Positions 28,177 to 40,195 of a DNA stretch of 64,000 nt are shown here, piece by piece. The notes beneath the pieces were generated by a model. It was not told the DNA's origin. It worked only from the letters and a program-made list of their open reading frames with translations, and did not search any database. How positions within the stretch are numbered: position 1 is the stretch's first letter; each line of letters opens with the position of its first letter. The stretch is from the NCBI RefSeq assembly GCF_001482405.1, contig NZ_LPXO01000001.1:310001-374000 (forward strand), in the 5' to 3' direction. The DNA comes from Pseudoponticoccus marisrubri. Its GTDB lineage: Bacteria > Pseudomonadota > Alphaproteobacteria > Rhodobacterales > Rhodobacteraceae. The translations under genes were made by a program, and so were the position numbers.

Positions 28177-28329
28177 ATGATCTGGATCACGCGCCTGGTC
28201 TTCGTGCTGTGCTGCGCCGCCGTGCTGGGGGGATCGGTCTACCTGTCCTCCAAGGGCGTGTGGGGCGCCAGCGCCAGTGTCGTGTCGGTGCGTTCGGGCA
28301 CATTCGGCGTCGGCGGACGCGTGAAATAG
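28177..28329 (+). CDS. 50-aa small membrane protein in the DUF4178/DUF350 operon
   Basis: ATG with a strong GAGGAG ribosome site 5-10 bases ahead and a TAG stop 15 bases before the DUF350 gene. The product has one N-terminal hydrophobic helix (LVFVLCCAAVLGGSVYL) and a short Gly/Ser/Val-rich tail. It fills an otherwise untranslated gap between the DUF4178 and DUF350 genes in the same direction, which supports its being real. No family known to me. Confidence 0.7.
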   Translation: MIWITRLVFVLCCAAVLGGSVYLSSKGVWGASASVVSVRSGTFGVGGRVK

Positions 28330-28344
28330 GGAAAGGGCCTTGCC

Positions 28345-28563
28345 ATGTTGGCGAATATTCTGATTGCCGAGATCGTCGGCACGATCTTCTACACCTTCCT
28401 CGGTCTGCTCCTGCTGGTGGCCTGCTGGCTGCTGATCGAGAAGCTGACCCCGTTCTCGCTGCGCCGCGAGATCGAGGAGGACCAGAACGTGGCCATCGCG
28501 GTGCTGATCTCGGCGCTGTTCCTGTCGATCTCGATCATCATCGCGGCCGTCATCCTGTCGTGA
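28345..28563 (+). CDS. DUF350 family membrane protein
   Basis: 72 aa with two hydrophobic helices (IVGTIFYTFLGLLLLVACWLL and VAIAVLISALFLSISIIIAAVIL) and a charged hairpin LRREIEEDQNVA between, the usual signature of single-unit DUF350 (YjfL-like) proteins. These are frequently co-encoded with DUF4178 and spermidine-synthase-like proteins. Stop overlaps the GTG start of the next gene by 4 bp. Confidence 0.88.
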   Translation: MLANILIAEIVGTIFYTFLGLLLLVACWLLIEKLTPFSLRREIEEDQNVAIAVLISALFLSISIIIAAVILS

Positions 28564-30092
28564 CGCAGACCCGGGCCGAGGCGGTCTGGCTGCTGCTGGC
28601 CACCTTCATCGTCGCCGTCGCCGGGCTGGTCTACGAGCTGATCGCCGCCACCGCGTCAAGCTACCTGCTGGGCGACAGCGTGCGCCAGTTCAGCCTGGTG
28701 ATCGGCGTCTTCCTCAGCTCGATGGGCCTCGGCGCCTGGCTGTCGCGCTTCGTGGCGGAACCTGTCGGCGGCTTCGTGCGCGCGCAGATCGCGCTGGGGG
28801 TGATCGGTGGCTTCAGCGCGCCGGTGATCTTCGCGGTCTATGCCGGCTACGGCGTGGTGGGCCTGCCGCTCTACGGCGCGCTTGTCGCCATCGGCGTGCT
28901 GTCGGGGATGGAAATCCCGCTGATCGCCCGCGTGCTGGACGAGATCGGCGCCCGCGATTTCCGCTTCGAGAACGTGCTGACCGCCGACTATCTTGGCGCG
29001 CTGGTCGCCTCGCTGGCCTTTCCGCTGCTGGTCGTGCCGTACCTCGGCCTGATGAGCGCGAGCCTTGCCTTCGGGCTGGCCAACCTCGCCGTGGCGGGGC
29101 TGTCGCTGTGGATCTTCCGCGACCGGCTGGGCCGGCTCCTGCCATGGGCCTGGGGGCTGGCGCTGCTGCTCTGCGCCGGCACGCTTGTTGCCTCCGAGCG
29201 CATCGTCTCGGCGCTGGATGCCGCGCTTTACGAGGATGACATCATCCTCGCCGAGCGCACGCCCTACCAGGCGATCACGGTCACCCGCTTCCGCGACCGC
29301 GTGCGGCTGTTCCTCGACCAGTCGATCCAGTTCGACAGCCGCGACGAGCATCGCTACCACGAGGCGCTGGTCCACCCCGCCATGGGCTATGTCGCGCGAC
29401 CGCGCAATGTGCTGATCCTGGGCGGCGGCGACGGCATGGCGGCGCGCGAGGTCTTGCGCCATGACGACGTGCAGGCGGTGACGCTGGTCGATCTCGACCC
29501 GCGGGTGACCGAGCTTTTCCGCGACACCCCACAATTGGCCGCGCTGAACGACCGAGCGCTCAGCGATCCGCGCGTGACAATCGTGAACCGCGACGCCTGG
29601 CAATTCCTCGAAGAGGCCGGGCCGTCCTATGACGTGATCATCGCCGACCTGCCCGATCCACGGAACCTGACGCTGTCCAAGCTCTATTCGGCCGAGTTCT
29701 ACAAGCTGATGGTGCAGCGGCTGGGCTTTGGCGGCGTCTTCGTCACGCAATCGGGCTCACCGCTCTTCGCGCGCGCGGCCTTCTGGTCGATCGAAGCGAC
29801 GCTGGCCGCCATTCCCAGCCCCGCCCTGCCGGGCGAGACATTGGCCACCCTGCCCTACCATGTCTACGTGCCCAGCTTCGGCGACTGGGGGTTCGTGATG
29901 GCGCGGGCGCAGGGCTTTCCCGACCGCGCGCCGGAACTGCCCGGCGGGCTGCGCTTCCTGACCCCGGCAGCGTGGCAGGCCGCGCAGGTTTTCGGGGCCG
30001 ATACCGGGCCGCTGGAGGTCGAGGTGAACTCGATCCGGTCGCACCCGCTGGCGCGCTACTACGAAGAGGGCTGGGCGGCCTGGTTCGACTGA
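28560..30092 (+). CDS. Membrane-fused spermidine synthase-like aminopropyltransferase
   Basis: 510 aa from a GTG start coupled to the DUF350 stop (GTGA). The N-terminal half (about residues 8-210) has six or seven membrane helices; the C-terminal half is a Rossmann-fold polyamine synthase with NVLILGGGDGMAAREVL (decarboxy-SAM site), VTLVDLDPRV, and the catalytic-region segment IIADLPDPRNLTLSKLYS. Such membrane-fused SpeE-like proteins are usually annotated as polyamine aminopropyltransferases, but the true acceptor is not established. The operon context (DUF4178, DUF350) suggests a cell-envelope role rather than bulk spermidine synthesis. Confidence 0.85.
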   Translation: MTQTRAEAVWLLLATFIVAVAGLVYELIAATASSYLLGDSVRQFSLVIGVFLSSMGLGAWLSRFVAEPVGGFVRAQIALGVIGGFSAPVIFAVYAGYGVVGLPLYGALVAIGVLSGMEIPLIARVLDEIGARDFRFENVLTADYLGALVASLAFPLLVVPYLGLMSASLAFGLANLAVAGLSLWIFRDRLGRLLPWAWGLALLLCAGTLVASERIVSALDAALYEDDIILAERTPYQAITVTRFRDRVRLFLDQSIQFDSRDEHRYHEALVHPAMGYVARPRNVLILGGGDGMAAREVLRHDDVQAVTLVDLDPRVTELFRDTPQLAALNDRALSDPRVTIVNRDAWQFLEEAGPSYDVIIADLPDPRNLTLSKLYSAEFYKLMVQRLGFGGVFVTQSGSPLFARAAFWSIEATLAAIPSPALPGETLATLPYHVYVPSFGDWGFVMARAQGFPDRAPELPGGLRFLTPAAWQAAQVFGADTGPLEVEVNSIRSHPLARYYEEGWAAWFD

Positions 30093-30302
30093 CAGGGCCG
30101 CATCCCGCGCCCGGCTGCCCAAATTTTCAGCAGCTGCACGCATGTCCGGCACCCCGGGGGCGGCATTCCGGCACCCCGGCCCCGCAAACATGACCAAACC
30201 ATTGCGCGCTCACGGATCTGTTGATTGAGTTGGTGCATGGGCGCCCGCTCGTGGCGCCCTGCCCCACGCGGGCCGAAGACGCAAAGCAGGTGCCCTGACC
30301 CC

Positions 30303-31726
<1,424 letters not shown>

Positions 31727-31727
<1 letters not shown>

Positions 31728-32668
31728 TGCTCGGCAAGACGGCAAACGGTCTGTTCTGGATGTACCGCTATCTCGAGCGGGCCGAGAACGTGTCGCGGCT
31801 GGTCGAGACCGGCCAGCGCATCGCCCTGACCCGCTCGGGCGAAAGCGACGAGGACTGGCAATCGGTCCTGCAATCGGCCGGCGTGACCGCCGGCTTCCAC
31901 GATCATTACGACGCGGTGACCAAGGACACGGTGATCGACTGGATGCTGCGCGCCAAGGGCAACCCGTCCTCGGTTCTGAACTGCATCGGCGGCGCGCGGC
32001 AGAACGCGCGGCTGGTGCGCACCGCGTTGACCGGCGAGGTCTGGGAAGGCACCAACGCGATCTACATGGGCGCGCGCGACATGCTGGCGCGCAAGGTGGG
32101 CGAGCGCGACCTACCCAACATCCTGCGCCGCATCCGCCAGCAGACCGCGCTGGTGCGCGGCGCCACCCATGGCACGATGCTGCGCAACGACATCTACGAT
32201 TTCTGTCGCATCGGCACCTTCCTCGAACGCGCCGACAACACTACGCGCATCCTCGATGTGAAGTACTACGTGCTGCTGCCTTCGGTCATGGCGGTGGGCA
32301 CCGATCTGGACAATGTCCAGTGGGAGACGATCCTGCGCTCTGTCTCGGCGCGCGGCGGCTTCCGGATGGAATTCGGCAACCAGTTCGAGCCGCGCGACAT
32401 CGCCTCCTTCCTGATCCTCGACCGGCGCTTCCCGCGCAGCCTGGGGTTCTGCGTCGACAAGCTGCGCAGCAACATGGAGTTCCTCGGCCGCGAATACGGG
32501 AATTTCCCGCGCGCGCACGGCATGGTCGTCGACATGTCCGAGCGGCACCTGAGCCGCGACATCGACGAGATCTTCGACTACGGTCTGCACGAATTCGTCC
32601 AGGAGACGCTGAACTGCCTCGGCGCGCTGGGGCAGCAGATCGAGATCGACTACCGATTCTACGAGTGA
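31727..32668 (+). CDS. Alpha-E domain protein (Anbu module 1)
   Basis: 313-aa all-helical protein beginning LGKTANGLFWMYRYLERAENVSR, the hallmark of the alpha-E family (rows of Glu/Arg on helices). Alpha-E proteins always accompany permuted ATP-grasp and transglutaminase proteins and may assist the ligase. It overlaps the ATP-grasp stop by one base and precedes the transglutaminase by 5 bp. The same two domains are fused in one protein later in this window (37796-40186). Confidence 0.93.
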
Positions 32669-32673
32669 GCCCC

Positions 32674-33471
32674 ATGCGCCTGCGGATCCGCCACACCACC
32701 CAGTACCGCTTCGACAGCCCCGAGACCTACGGGCTCCAGCAGGTGCGCAAGACGCCCAAGCCCGGCGCGGCGCAATCCGTGCTGAGCTGGAGCACCCGGA
32801 TCGAGGGCGGGGTCAAGGAACTGTCCTACGAGGATCACCACCGCAACACGGTGGAGCTGATCAGCTTCGAGAAGGGCACCGAGACGCTGCTGGTCACCTC
32901 CGAGGGCGAGGTCGAGCTGAGCGAGACCCATGGCGTGGTCGGCCCGCATCCCGGGCCCGCGCCGCTCTGGCTCTACCGCCGGGTGACGCCGCGCACCAAA
33001 CCCGGCCCGGCGATCCGCGCGCTGGTGCGCGAGGTGACGGGCGACACGCCGCTGGAACGGCTGCACATGCTGATGAAACTGATCGGCGAACGGGTGGACT
33101 ACCAGCTGGGCGCCACCGACAGCGCGTCCGAGGCCGAGCGCGTGCTGACCGAGGGCAAGGGCGTCTGCCAGGACCACGCGCATGTCTACATCGCCTGCGC
33201 GCGCGAGATGGGGCTGCCGGCGCGCTACGTCTCGGGCTACCTGCTGATGGATGACCGGGTCGAGCAGGAGGCCATGCATGCCTGGGCCGAGACCCATGTG
33301 GACGGGCTGGGCTGGGTGGGGTTCGACGTTTCCAATTGCATTTCGCCCGATACCCGCTATGTCCGCGTGGCGACCGGGCTGGACTATGCCGATGCCGCCC
33401 CGGTGACGGGCACCCGAACGGGACAGGCGGGCGAGGCCATGAACGTCGCGATAGAGGTGGCGCAGCAGTAA
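32674..33471 (+). CDS. Transglutaminase-family cysteine protease-like protein (Anbu module 1)
   Basis: 265 aa. Bacterial transglutaminase-like N-terminal domain (RIRHTTQYRFDSPETYG) followed by the papain-like core with a full triad: Cys in GKGVCQDHAH, His in AMHAWAE, Asp in GFDVSN. No signal peptide, so cytoplasmic. Either hydrolyses or forms isopeptide bonds; in the Anbu neighbourhood it is thought to process the product of the ATP-grasp ligase (inference from conserved context). Confidence 0.93.
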   Translation: MRLRIRHTTQYRFDSPETYGLQQVRKTPKPGAAQSVLSWSTRIEGGVKELSYEDHHRNTVELISFEKGTETLLVTSEGEVELSETHGVVGPHPGPAPLWLYRRVTPRTKPGPAIRALVREVTGDTPLERLHMLMKLIGERVDYQLGATDSASEAERVLTEGKGVCQDHAHVYIACAREMGLPARYVSGYLLMDDRVEQEAMHAWAETHVDGLGWVGFDVSNCISPDTRYVRVATGLDYADAAPVTGTRTGQAGEAMNVAIEVAQQ

Positions 33472-33484
33472 GGACGATCCCGAC

Positions 33485-34216
33485 ATGACCTATTGCGTTG
33501 GCATGATGCTCGATGCCGGTCTCGTCTTCATGTCCGACACCCGGACCAATGCCGGGCTCGACAACATCTCGACCTTCCGCAAGATGTTCCACTGGGACAA
33601 GCCCGGCGAGCGGATGATCACGCTGATGACCGCCGGCAACCTGGCCACCACGCAGGCCGTGGTCAGCCTGCTGGACGAGCGCACCAAGGCCCACGACGAG
33701 CGCGACCCCTCGATCCTGGCCGTGCCCTCGATGTTCCAGGCCGCCAAACTGGTGGCCGAGACCCTGCGCGAGGTGATCGCGAAACAGGCCGGCGAGGGCA
33801 TGGAGGCCAGCACCGCCTTCAATGCCACGCTGATCATCGGCGGCCAGATCGCCGGCGGCCCGCCGCGGCTGTTCCTGATCTACCCCGAGGGCAATTTCAT
33901 CGAGGCCGGGTCCGACACGCCCTATTTCCAGACCGGCGAGATCAAGTACGGCCGCCCGATCCTCGTGCGCGCCTTCGAGCCGGGGCTGAGCTTCGACGAG
34001 GCCATGCGCCTGCTCTGCGTCAGCTTCGACAGCACCATCAAGGCCAACCTGACCGTCGGCCTGCCGCTGGACTACCACCTGTACAGGGCGGACAGCTTCG
34101 AGATCGGCACGACCGGCCGGATCGCGGCAGACTCCGAGTATTTCCAAGCGATCTCGCAGGGTTGGGGCGACGCGCTCAAGAACGCGCTGGACAGCCTGCC
34201 GGTCTTCGGTGACTGA
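33485..34216 (+). CDS. Anbu-type proteasome-like peptidase
   Basis: 243-aa member of the Ntn-hydrolase family, the bacterial ancestral beta-subunit (Anbu). It begins MTYCVGMMLDAGLVFMSDTRTNAG, so Thr2 becomes the N-terminal nucleophile after Met removal, as in other Anbu proteins; there is no propeptide. It lies 13 bp after the transglutaminase gene. Anbu is conserved beside alpha-E, ATP-grasp and transglutaminase genes; a natural substrate has not been firmly established. Confidence 0.93.
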   Translation: MTYCVGMMLDAGLVFMSDTRTNAGLDNISTFRKMFHWDKPGERMITLMTAGNLATTQAVVSLLDERTKAHDERDPSILAVPSMFQAAKLVAETLREVIAKQAGEGMEASTAFNATLIIGGQIAGGPPRLFLIYPEGNFIEAGSDTPYFQTGEIKYGRPILVRAFEPGLSFDEAMRLLCVSFDSTIKANLTVGLPLDYHLYRADSFEIGTTGRIAADSEYFQAISQGWGDALKNALDSLPVFGD

Positions 34217-34376
34217 CCGGGGTGATCCGCCCCCGTTGCCCGGACCGACCGGCGCCCGTTCTTTCAGCACAGTGGCGCGGGATTGGCCCGCGCGGGCACC
34301 GGCCCCGACGGCGCAGGCTTTACACGCCGTGCGACGCCCTGTCATCTGAACCCGGACAATCACAAAGGGGACGCCC

Positions 34377-37300
34377 ATGGCGATCACGGCAAGCGTCTAT
34401 CACCTGACCCATTACGAATATGACCGCCCCGTCATGCTGTCGCCCCAGATCATCCGGCTGCGCCCTGCCCCGCACAGCCGGACGCGGGTGATCTCGCATT
34501 CGCTCAAGATCAGCCCGACAGACCATTTCGTGAACCACCAGCAGGACCCCTATGGCAACTGGCTGGCCCGGTTCGTCTTCCCCGAGCCAGTGCGCGAGTT
34601 GAAGATCGAGGTCGACCTCGTGGCCGACATGACGGTCTACAACCCGTTCGACTTCTTCACCGAGGACTACGCCAAGGACTGGCCCTTCGACTATGGCGAG
34701 GATTTCGGCCATGACCTGCAGATCTACCTGAACCCCGAGCCGGCCGGCCCGCGGCTGAAGGACTACCTTGCCGCGATCCCGCGCCAGAGCACCGGCACGG
34801 TGGATTTCCTCGTCGATCTGAACATGAAACTGCAGCAGCAGATCGGCTACATCATCCGCATGGAGCCCGGCGTGCAGACGCCGGAAGAGACGCTGGAGCG
34901 CGGCAAGGGCTCGTGCCGCGACACCTCGTGGCTGCTGGTGCAGATCCTGCGCCACCTGGGTTTTGCGGCGCGCTTCTGCTCGGGCTACCTGATCCAGCTG
35001 AAACCGGACCTTGTGTCGCTGGACGGGCCACCGGGCACGGATCACGATTTCACCGACCTGCATGCCTGGGCCGAGGTCTTCCTGCCCGGGGCCGGTTGGA
35101 TCGGGCTGGACCCGACCTCGGGGCTGCTGACCGGCGAAAGCCACATCCCGCTGGCCGCGACGCCGCATTACCGCAACGCCGCCCCCATCGTGGGCGGCTT
35201 CACCGGCGATCCCGAGACGCAGACCACCTTCCATTTCGACATGACCGTGGCGCGCACGGCCGAGCATCCGCGCATCACCAAGCCTTTCTCGGACGAGGCC
35301 TGGGACGCGCTGGACAAGCTGGGCCACCAGGTGGACGCGGCGATCGAGCGGCAGGACATGCGCCTGACCATGGGCGGCGAGCCGACCTTCGTGTCGATCG
35401 ACGATTTCCAGTCCGACGAGTGGAACACCGCCGCGGTGGGCCCGCAGAAACGCGCGCTGGCCGACACGCTGATCCGCCGGCTGCGCGGGCGCTTCGCGCC
35501 GGGCGGATTCCTGCATTACGGCCAGGGCAAGTGGTACCCGGGCGAGACGCTGCCGCGCTGGACCTTCGCGCTTTACTGGCGCCGCGACGGCAAGCCGGTC
35601 TGGAAGAACGACGCCCATGTCGCGCGCGAGAACCCGGCACAGGCGGCCGGCATCGCCGAGGCCGAGAGCTTCCTGTCGAAATTCGCCGAGAACCTCGGCA
35701 TCCCGCGAGACCACGCGCAACCCGCCTTCGAGGACCCGGCCGAATGGGTGCTGCGCGAGGCCGGCCTGCCGGCCAATGTCTCGCCCGAGGACAGCAAGCT
35801 GAAGGATCCCGAGGCGCGGGCGCGCATCGCGCGGGTCTTCAACCGCGGCCTGACAGAGCCTGCGGGCTACGTGCTGCCGCTGCAGCGGCTCTGGCAGTCG
35901 CGCGCCTCGGGGCGCTGGCAGTCGGAATACTGGCGTCCGCGGCGAGGCCATCTCTTCCTGATCCCCGGCGACAGCCCGGTGGGCTATCGCCTGCCGCTGG
36001 GCGGGCTGCCCTATATCACGCCGGTCGCCTACCCTTACATCTATCCGGCAGACCCGTCCGAGATCCCGGCCACGCCCCTGCCCGACGTGCATGCCGATCT
36101 CGACGAGCGCCGCCGTGCCATCCTCGAGGAGCTGGAGCGCATCGCGCGCGAAGAGGCCGAGACCCTGCCGCCGGTCACGCAGGGCCGCGACCAGGATGTC
36201 GCCTCGTCGCGGCAGGACATGCGCCGGCGCGAGGAGCAGCGCCAGATGGGCGGCGTGGACCCGGCCACCGGCGCGGTGCGCACCGCCATCGCGATCGAGC
36301 CGCGCGACGGCAAGCTGTGCCTGTTCATGCCGCCGACCACCACGCTCGAGGACTATCTCGAGCTGCTCGCCAATGCCGAGGCCACCGCCGAGGAGCTGGG
36401 CCTGCCGATCCATGTCGAGGGCTACGCCCCGCCCGACGATCCGCGCATGAACGTCATCAAGGTGGCCCCCGATCCCGGCGTGATCGAGGTCAACATCCAC
36501 CCCGCCCACAGCTGGGAGGACTGCAAGGCCATCACGCAGGGCGTCTATGAAGAGGCGCGGCACTGCCGGCTGGGCGCCGACAAGTTCATGATCGACGGCA
36601 AGCATACCGGCACCGGTGGCGGCAACCATGTCGTGGTGGGCGGGGGCACGACCTACGATTCCCCCTTCCTGCGCCGGCCGGACATGCTGCGCTCGATCGT
36701 GCTGCACTGGCTGCGTCACCCGTCGCTGTCCTACCTGTTCTCGGGCACCTTCATCGGCCCGACCAGCCAGGCGCCGCGGATCGACGAGGCGCGGCACGAC
36801 ACGCTCTACGAGCTGGAGATCGCGCTGAACCACATTCCCGACCCGGGCGACGGCACGCAGCCGCAGCCCTGGCTGGTGGACCGGCTGCTGCGCAACATGC
36901 TGATCGACGTGACCGGCAACACCCACCGGGCCGAGATCTGCATCGACAAGCTGTTCTCGCCCGACGGGCCGACCGGCCGGCTGGGACTGGTGGAGTTCCG
37001 CGGCTTCGAGATGCCGCCCGACGCCAAGATGAGCCTCGCCCAGCAGGTGCTGCTGCGCGCGCTGCTGGCGCGGTTCTGGGCGGCGCCGATCAAGGGCACG
37101 CCGCCACGCTGGGGCACCGTGCTGCATGACCGCTTCATGCTGCCGCATTTCGTCTGGGCCGATTTCCTCGACGTGCTGCGCGACCTTGGCGATCACGGCT
37201 TCCACTTCCGCCCCGACTGGTACGAGGCGCAGGCCGAGTTCCGTTTCCCCTTCTGCGGCGAAGTCGAGTACGAGGGCGTGCACCTGGAGCTGCGCCAGGC

Positions 37301-37793
37301 GCTGGAGCCCTGGCACGTGCTGGGCGAGCGCGGCGCCATCGGCGGGACGGTGCGCTATACCGACAGCTCGGTCGAGCGCATGCAGGTCAAGCTGAACTCG
37401 CTGAACCCGGGGCGCTACATCGTCACCGCCAATGGCCGCCGCGTGCCGCTGACCGGCACGGGCACCAGCGGCGAAGAGATCGCCGGCGTGCGCTTCAAGG
37501 CGTGGCAGCCGCCGGATTCGCTGCACCCCACCCTGCCCACCAACGTGCCGCTGGTCTTCGACATCTTCGACACCTGGACCGGCCGGGCGCTGGGGGGCTG
37601 CCGCTATCACGTGGCGCATCCGGGCGGACGCAACTACGACACCTTCCCGGTCAATGCCAACGAGGCCGAGGCCCGCAGGCTGGCGCGGTTCGAAAAGATG
37701 GGCCACACGCCCGGCGGCTATTGGCCTGCCGAGGAAAACGTGCATCCTGAGTTCCCGATGACGCTGGACCTGCGCCGACCACCCGGACTCTGA
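34377..37793 (+). CDS. Large transglutaminase-DUF2126 protein (module 2)
   Basis: 1138 aa. Residues about 1-290 form a transglutaminase-like domain (N-terminal [15 protein letters not shown]; catalytic Cys in [10 protein letters not shown], His in DLHAWAEVF, Asp in WIGLDPTSG). The remaining roughly 830 residues are DUF2126, with segments [31 protein letters not shown] and [13 protein letters not shown], the latter resembling a glutamate-cysteine ligase-like amidoligase. A 160-bp gap without a gene precedes it; three bases separate it from the ATP-grasp/alpha-E fusion. Probably makes or trims a peptide-like product in the cytoplasm (inference). Confidence 0.92.
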   Translation: MAITASVYHLTHYEYDRPVMLSPQIIRLRPAPHSRTRVISHSLKISPTDHFVNHQQDPYGNWLARFVFPEPVRELKIEVDLVADMTVYNPFDFFTEDYAKDWPFDYGEDFGHDLQIYLNPEPAGPRLKDYLAAIPRQSTGTVDFLVDLNMKLQQQIGYIIRMEPGVQTPEETLERGKGSCRDTSWLLVQILRHLGFAARFCSGYLIQLKPDLVSLDGPPGTDHDFTDLHAWAEVFLPGAGWIGLDPTSGLLTGESHIPLAATPHYRNAAPIVGGFTGDPETQTTFHFDMTVARTAEHPRITKPFSDEAWDALDKLGHQVDAAIERQDMRLTMGGEPTFVSIDDFQSDEWNTAAVGPQKRALADTLIRRLRGRFAPGGFLHYGQGKWYPGETLPRWTFALYWRRDGKPVWKNDAHVARENPAQAAGIAEAESFLSKFAENLGIPRDHAQPAFEDPAEWVLREAGLPANVSPEDSKLKDPEARARIARVFNRGLTEPAGYVLPLQRLWQSRASGRWQSEYWRPRRGHLFLIPGDSPVGYRLPLGGLPYITPVAYPYIYPADPSEIPATPLPDVHADLDERRRAILEELERIAREEAETLPPVTQGRDQDVASSRQDMRRREEQRQMGGVDPATGAVRTAIAIEPRDGKLCLFMPPTTTLEDYLELLANAEATAEELGLPIHVEGYAPPDDPRMNVIKVAPDPGVIEVNIHPAHSWEDCKAITQGVYEEARHCRLGADKFMIDGKHTGTGGGNHVVVGGGTTYDSPFLRRPDMLRSIVLHWLRHPSLSYLFSGTFIGPTSQAPRIDEARHDTLYELEIALNHIPDPGDGTQPQPWLVDRLLRNMLIDVTGNTHRAEICIDKLFSPDGPTGRLGLVEFRGFEMPPDAKMSLAQQVLLRALLARFWAAPIKGTPPRWGTVLHDRFMLPHFVWADFLDVLRDLGDHGFHFRPDWYEAQAEFRFPFCGEVEYEGVHLELRQALEPWHVLGERGAIGGTVRYTDSSVERMQVKLNSLNPGRYIVTANGRRVPLTGTGTSGEEIAGVRFKAWQPPDSLHPTLPTNVPLVFDIFDTWTGRALGGCRYHVAHPGGRNYDTFPVNANEAEARRLARFEKMGHTPGGYWPAEENVHPEFPMTLDLRRPPGL

Positions 37794-37795
37794 TC

Positions 37796-40186
37796 ATGAC
37801 CGCACCCGACCCCGACCTGCGCAAGCTGGTCGAGGGATATTCCCCACCGAATGGCGTGGCCGACGAGCTGTTGCAGCCCGACGGGCGGCTGCGGCCGGTC
37901 TGGCGCCCGCTGATGCGGCTGATCGCGCAGGAAGAGCCCGAGGCGCTGGCCGAACGGTTCCGGCGCGGCGACCAGTACCTGCACGACGCCGGCGTCTACT
38001 ACCGGCAATATTCCGGCTCGGGCTCGACCGAGCGGGACTGGCCGCTCAGCCACGTGCCGGTGATGATCGGCGCCGAGGAATGGGAGACGCTGGGCGCCGG
38101 CATCGTGCAGCGCGCCGAGCTGCTGGAACGGGTGATGGCCGATCTCTACGGCCCCGGCCGGCTGGTCGAGGACGGCCACCTGCCCGCCGAGATCGTCACC
38201 CGGATCCCCGAATGGCTGCGCCCCATGGTGGGCGTGCCGCCCCGCTCGGGGCATTACCTGCATTTCCTCGCCTTCGAGCTGGGCCGCGCGCCCGACGGGC
38301 AGTGGTTCGTGCTGGGCGACCGCACGCAGGCGCCCTCGGGCGCGGGCTTCGCGCTGGAAAACCGGATGGCCACGGGGCGGGTCTTTCCCGACGTCTTTGC
38401 CCGGGCCAATGTCACGCGGCTGGCCGGGTTCTTCCGCAGCTTCCGCGACACGCTGAACGGCTATCGCAGCCAGCCGGGCGGGCGCGTGGGCATCCTGACC
38501 CCCGGCCAGCACAACGCCACCTATTACGAGCACGCCTACATGGCGCGCTACCTGGGCTTCATGCTGCTGGAGGGCGACGATCTGCGGGTCGAGGATGACC
38601 GTCTGACCGTGCGCACCATCCGCGGCTCCGAGCCGGTCAACGTGCTGTGGCGGCGGCTGGATTCCAGCTATGCCGACCCGCTGGAGCTAAACGGCGCATC
38701 GACGCTGGGCACGCCCGGTATGGTCTCGGCACTGCGGGCCGGCGCCTTCACCATGGTCAACGCGCTGGGATCGGGCGTGCTCGAGGCACGCGCGCTGCTG
38801 GCCTTCCTGCCCCGCATCGCCGAAGAGCTGACCGGCGCACCGCTGCGCCTGCCCAACATCGCCACCTGGTGGTGCGGCCAGGCGGCCGAGCGCGCCTATG
38901 TGCGCGACAACCTGTCCCGGATGATGATCGGGCCGGCCTATTCGACCCGCCTGCCCTTCGACGTGGATGACGCCACCGCGCTGGGGGGGCGGTTCCGCGG
39001 CACCGCGCATCCCTCGATCTCGGACTGGCTGGAGGCCGAGGGCAGCCAGCTGGTGGGGCAGGAGGCCGTGACCCTGTCCACCACGCCGGCGATGATCGAC
39101 GGCGCGCTGGTGCCGCGGCCGATGGTGATGCGCGTCTTCGCCGCCCGCACCCGCGACGGCTGGACGGTGATGCCGGGCGGCTATGCGCGGATCGGCCGGA
39201 CCGAGGACCCCACCGCGCTGGCGCTGCAGGATGGCGGCTCGGTCGCCGATGTCTGGATCGTCGGCAAGGACCGGGTCGATCCCGACACGCTGGCCCCCAG
39301 CCAGACCGGCGCGGCGCGCTACCGCAAGCAGGGCAACCTGCCTTCGCGCGCGGCCGACAACCTGTTCTGGATGGGCCGCTACGTGGAGCGCGCCGACAGC
39401 GCGGTGCGCCTGCTGCGCGCCTATCACCTGCGCCTGCAGGACAGCGGCCTGCAGGAGACGCCGCTGCTGGCCCATGTGCAGGGCCATCTCGACGGCATGG
39501 GGCTGAGCACCGAGCGCGGCGTGCCCGAGGGGCTGCAGGAGCTCTTCGACAGCGCGCAGAACTGTGCCGGCAAGGTGCGCGACCGCTTTTCGACCGATGG
39601 CTGGAACGCGCTTGGCGACCTGTCGCTCTCGGCGCGCGCGCTGAGCCGGGCGGAGTCGCGCGGTGATGCCGCGGCGCGCGAGCTGAGCATGCTGCTGCGC
39701 AAGCTGGCGGGCTTTGCCGGGCTGGTGCATGACAACATGTACCATTCCTCCGGCTGGCGCTTCCTGTCGATCGGCCGCGCGCTGGAACGCGCGTTGCAGA
39801 CCACCTGGCTGCTGGACAGCTTCGCCGACCCCGAGGCGCCGCGCGGCAGTTTCGACGTGGCCATCGAGATGGGCGACAGCGTGATGACCCATCGCCGTCT
39901 CTACCCGGTCGAGGCCAATCGCGACACCCTGATCGACCTCATGGTGCTGGAGCGCGAGAACCCGCGTTCGGTGCTCTACCAGCTCGACCGGCTGCGCGAG
40001 CTCGAGGTGATGCTGCCGATGAAGGCCGAGGATGTGCGCATGTCGGATCTGGCGCGCCTCATCCTGCGCACACAGACCGCGCTCTCGGTGGCGCATCCCG
40101 AAGAGGTCACCGGGGCGCAGCTGGGCGGGCTGCGGGCCGATCTGTCGGCCATGTCCGACGAGCTCTCCGCGCGCTACCTGCAGTGA
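37796..40186 (+). CDS. Fused circularly permuted ATP-grasp and alpha-E protein (module 2)
   Basis: 796 aa. Residues about 1-480 are a permuted ATP-grasp domain (LGDRTQAPSGAGFALENR; GILTPGQHNATYYEHAYMAR), and from about 515 an alpha-E domain begins with SRAADNLFWMGRYVERADSAVR. It is the fused counterpart of the two separate proteins at 30303-32668, though divergent in sequence. In the ATP-grasp half the KEVHGSGG-like glycine loop of module 1 is not evident at the matching place (NLSRMMIGPAYST is seen instead), so ATP use may differ or be lost. Nine bases precede the next transglutaminase gene. Confidence 0.9.
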   Translation: MTAPDPDLRKLVEGYSPPNGVADELLQPDGRLRPVWRPLMRLIAQEEPEALAERFRRGDQYLHDAGVYYRQYSGSGSTERDWPLSHVPVMIGAEEWETLGAGIVQRAELLERVMADLYGPGRLVEDGHLPAEIVTRIPEWLRPMVGVPPRSGHYLHFLAFELGRAPDGQWFVLGDRTQAPSGAGFALENRMATGRVFPDVFARANVTRLAGFFRSFRDTLNGYRSQPGGRVGILTPGQHNATYYEHAYMARYLGFMLLEGDDLRVEDDRLTVRTIRGSEPVNVLWRRLDSSYADPLELNGASTLGTPGMVSALRAGAFTMVNALGSGVLEARALLAFLPRIAEELTGAPLRLPNIATWWCGQAAERAYVRDNLSRMMIGPAYSTRLPFDVDDATALGGRFRGTAHPSISDWLEAEGSQLVGQEAVTLSTTPAMIDGALVPRPMVMRVFAARTRDGWTVMPGGYARIGRTEDPTALALQDGGSVADVWIVGKDRVDPDTLAPSQTGAARYRKQGNLPSRAADNLFWMGRYVERADSAVRLLRAYHLRLQDSGLQETPLLAHVQGHLDGMGLSTERGVPEGLQELFDSAQNCAGKVRDRFSTDGWNALGDLSLSARALSRAESRGDAAARELSMLLRKLAGFAGLVHDNMYHSSGWRFLSIGRALERALQTTWLLDSFADPEAPRGSFDVAIEMGDSVMTHRRLYPVEANRDTLIDLMVLERENPRSVLYQLDRLRELEVMLPMKAEDVRMSDLARLILRTQTALSVAHPEEVTGAQLGGLRADLSAMSDELSARYLQ

Positions 40187-40195
40187 GGCCCGCCC

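Noticed and set aside
30093-30302. Small RNA or gene in the gap before the ATP-grasp gene
   Set aside because: Two copies of a GGCACCCCGG-like string are present but no open frame with ribosome site and no convincing RNA fold.
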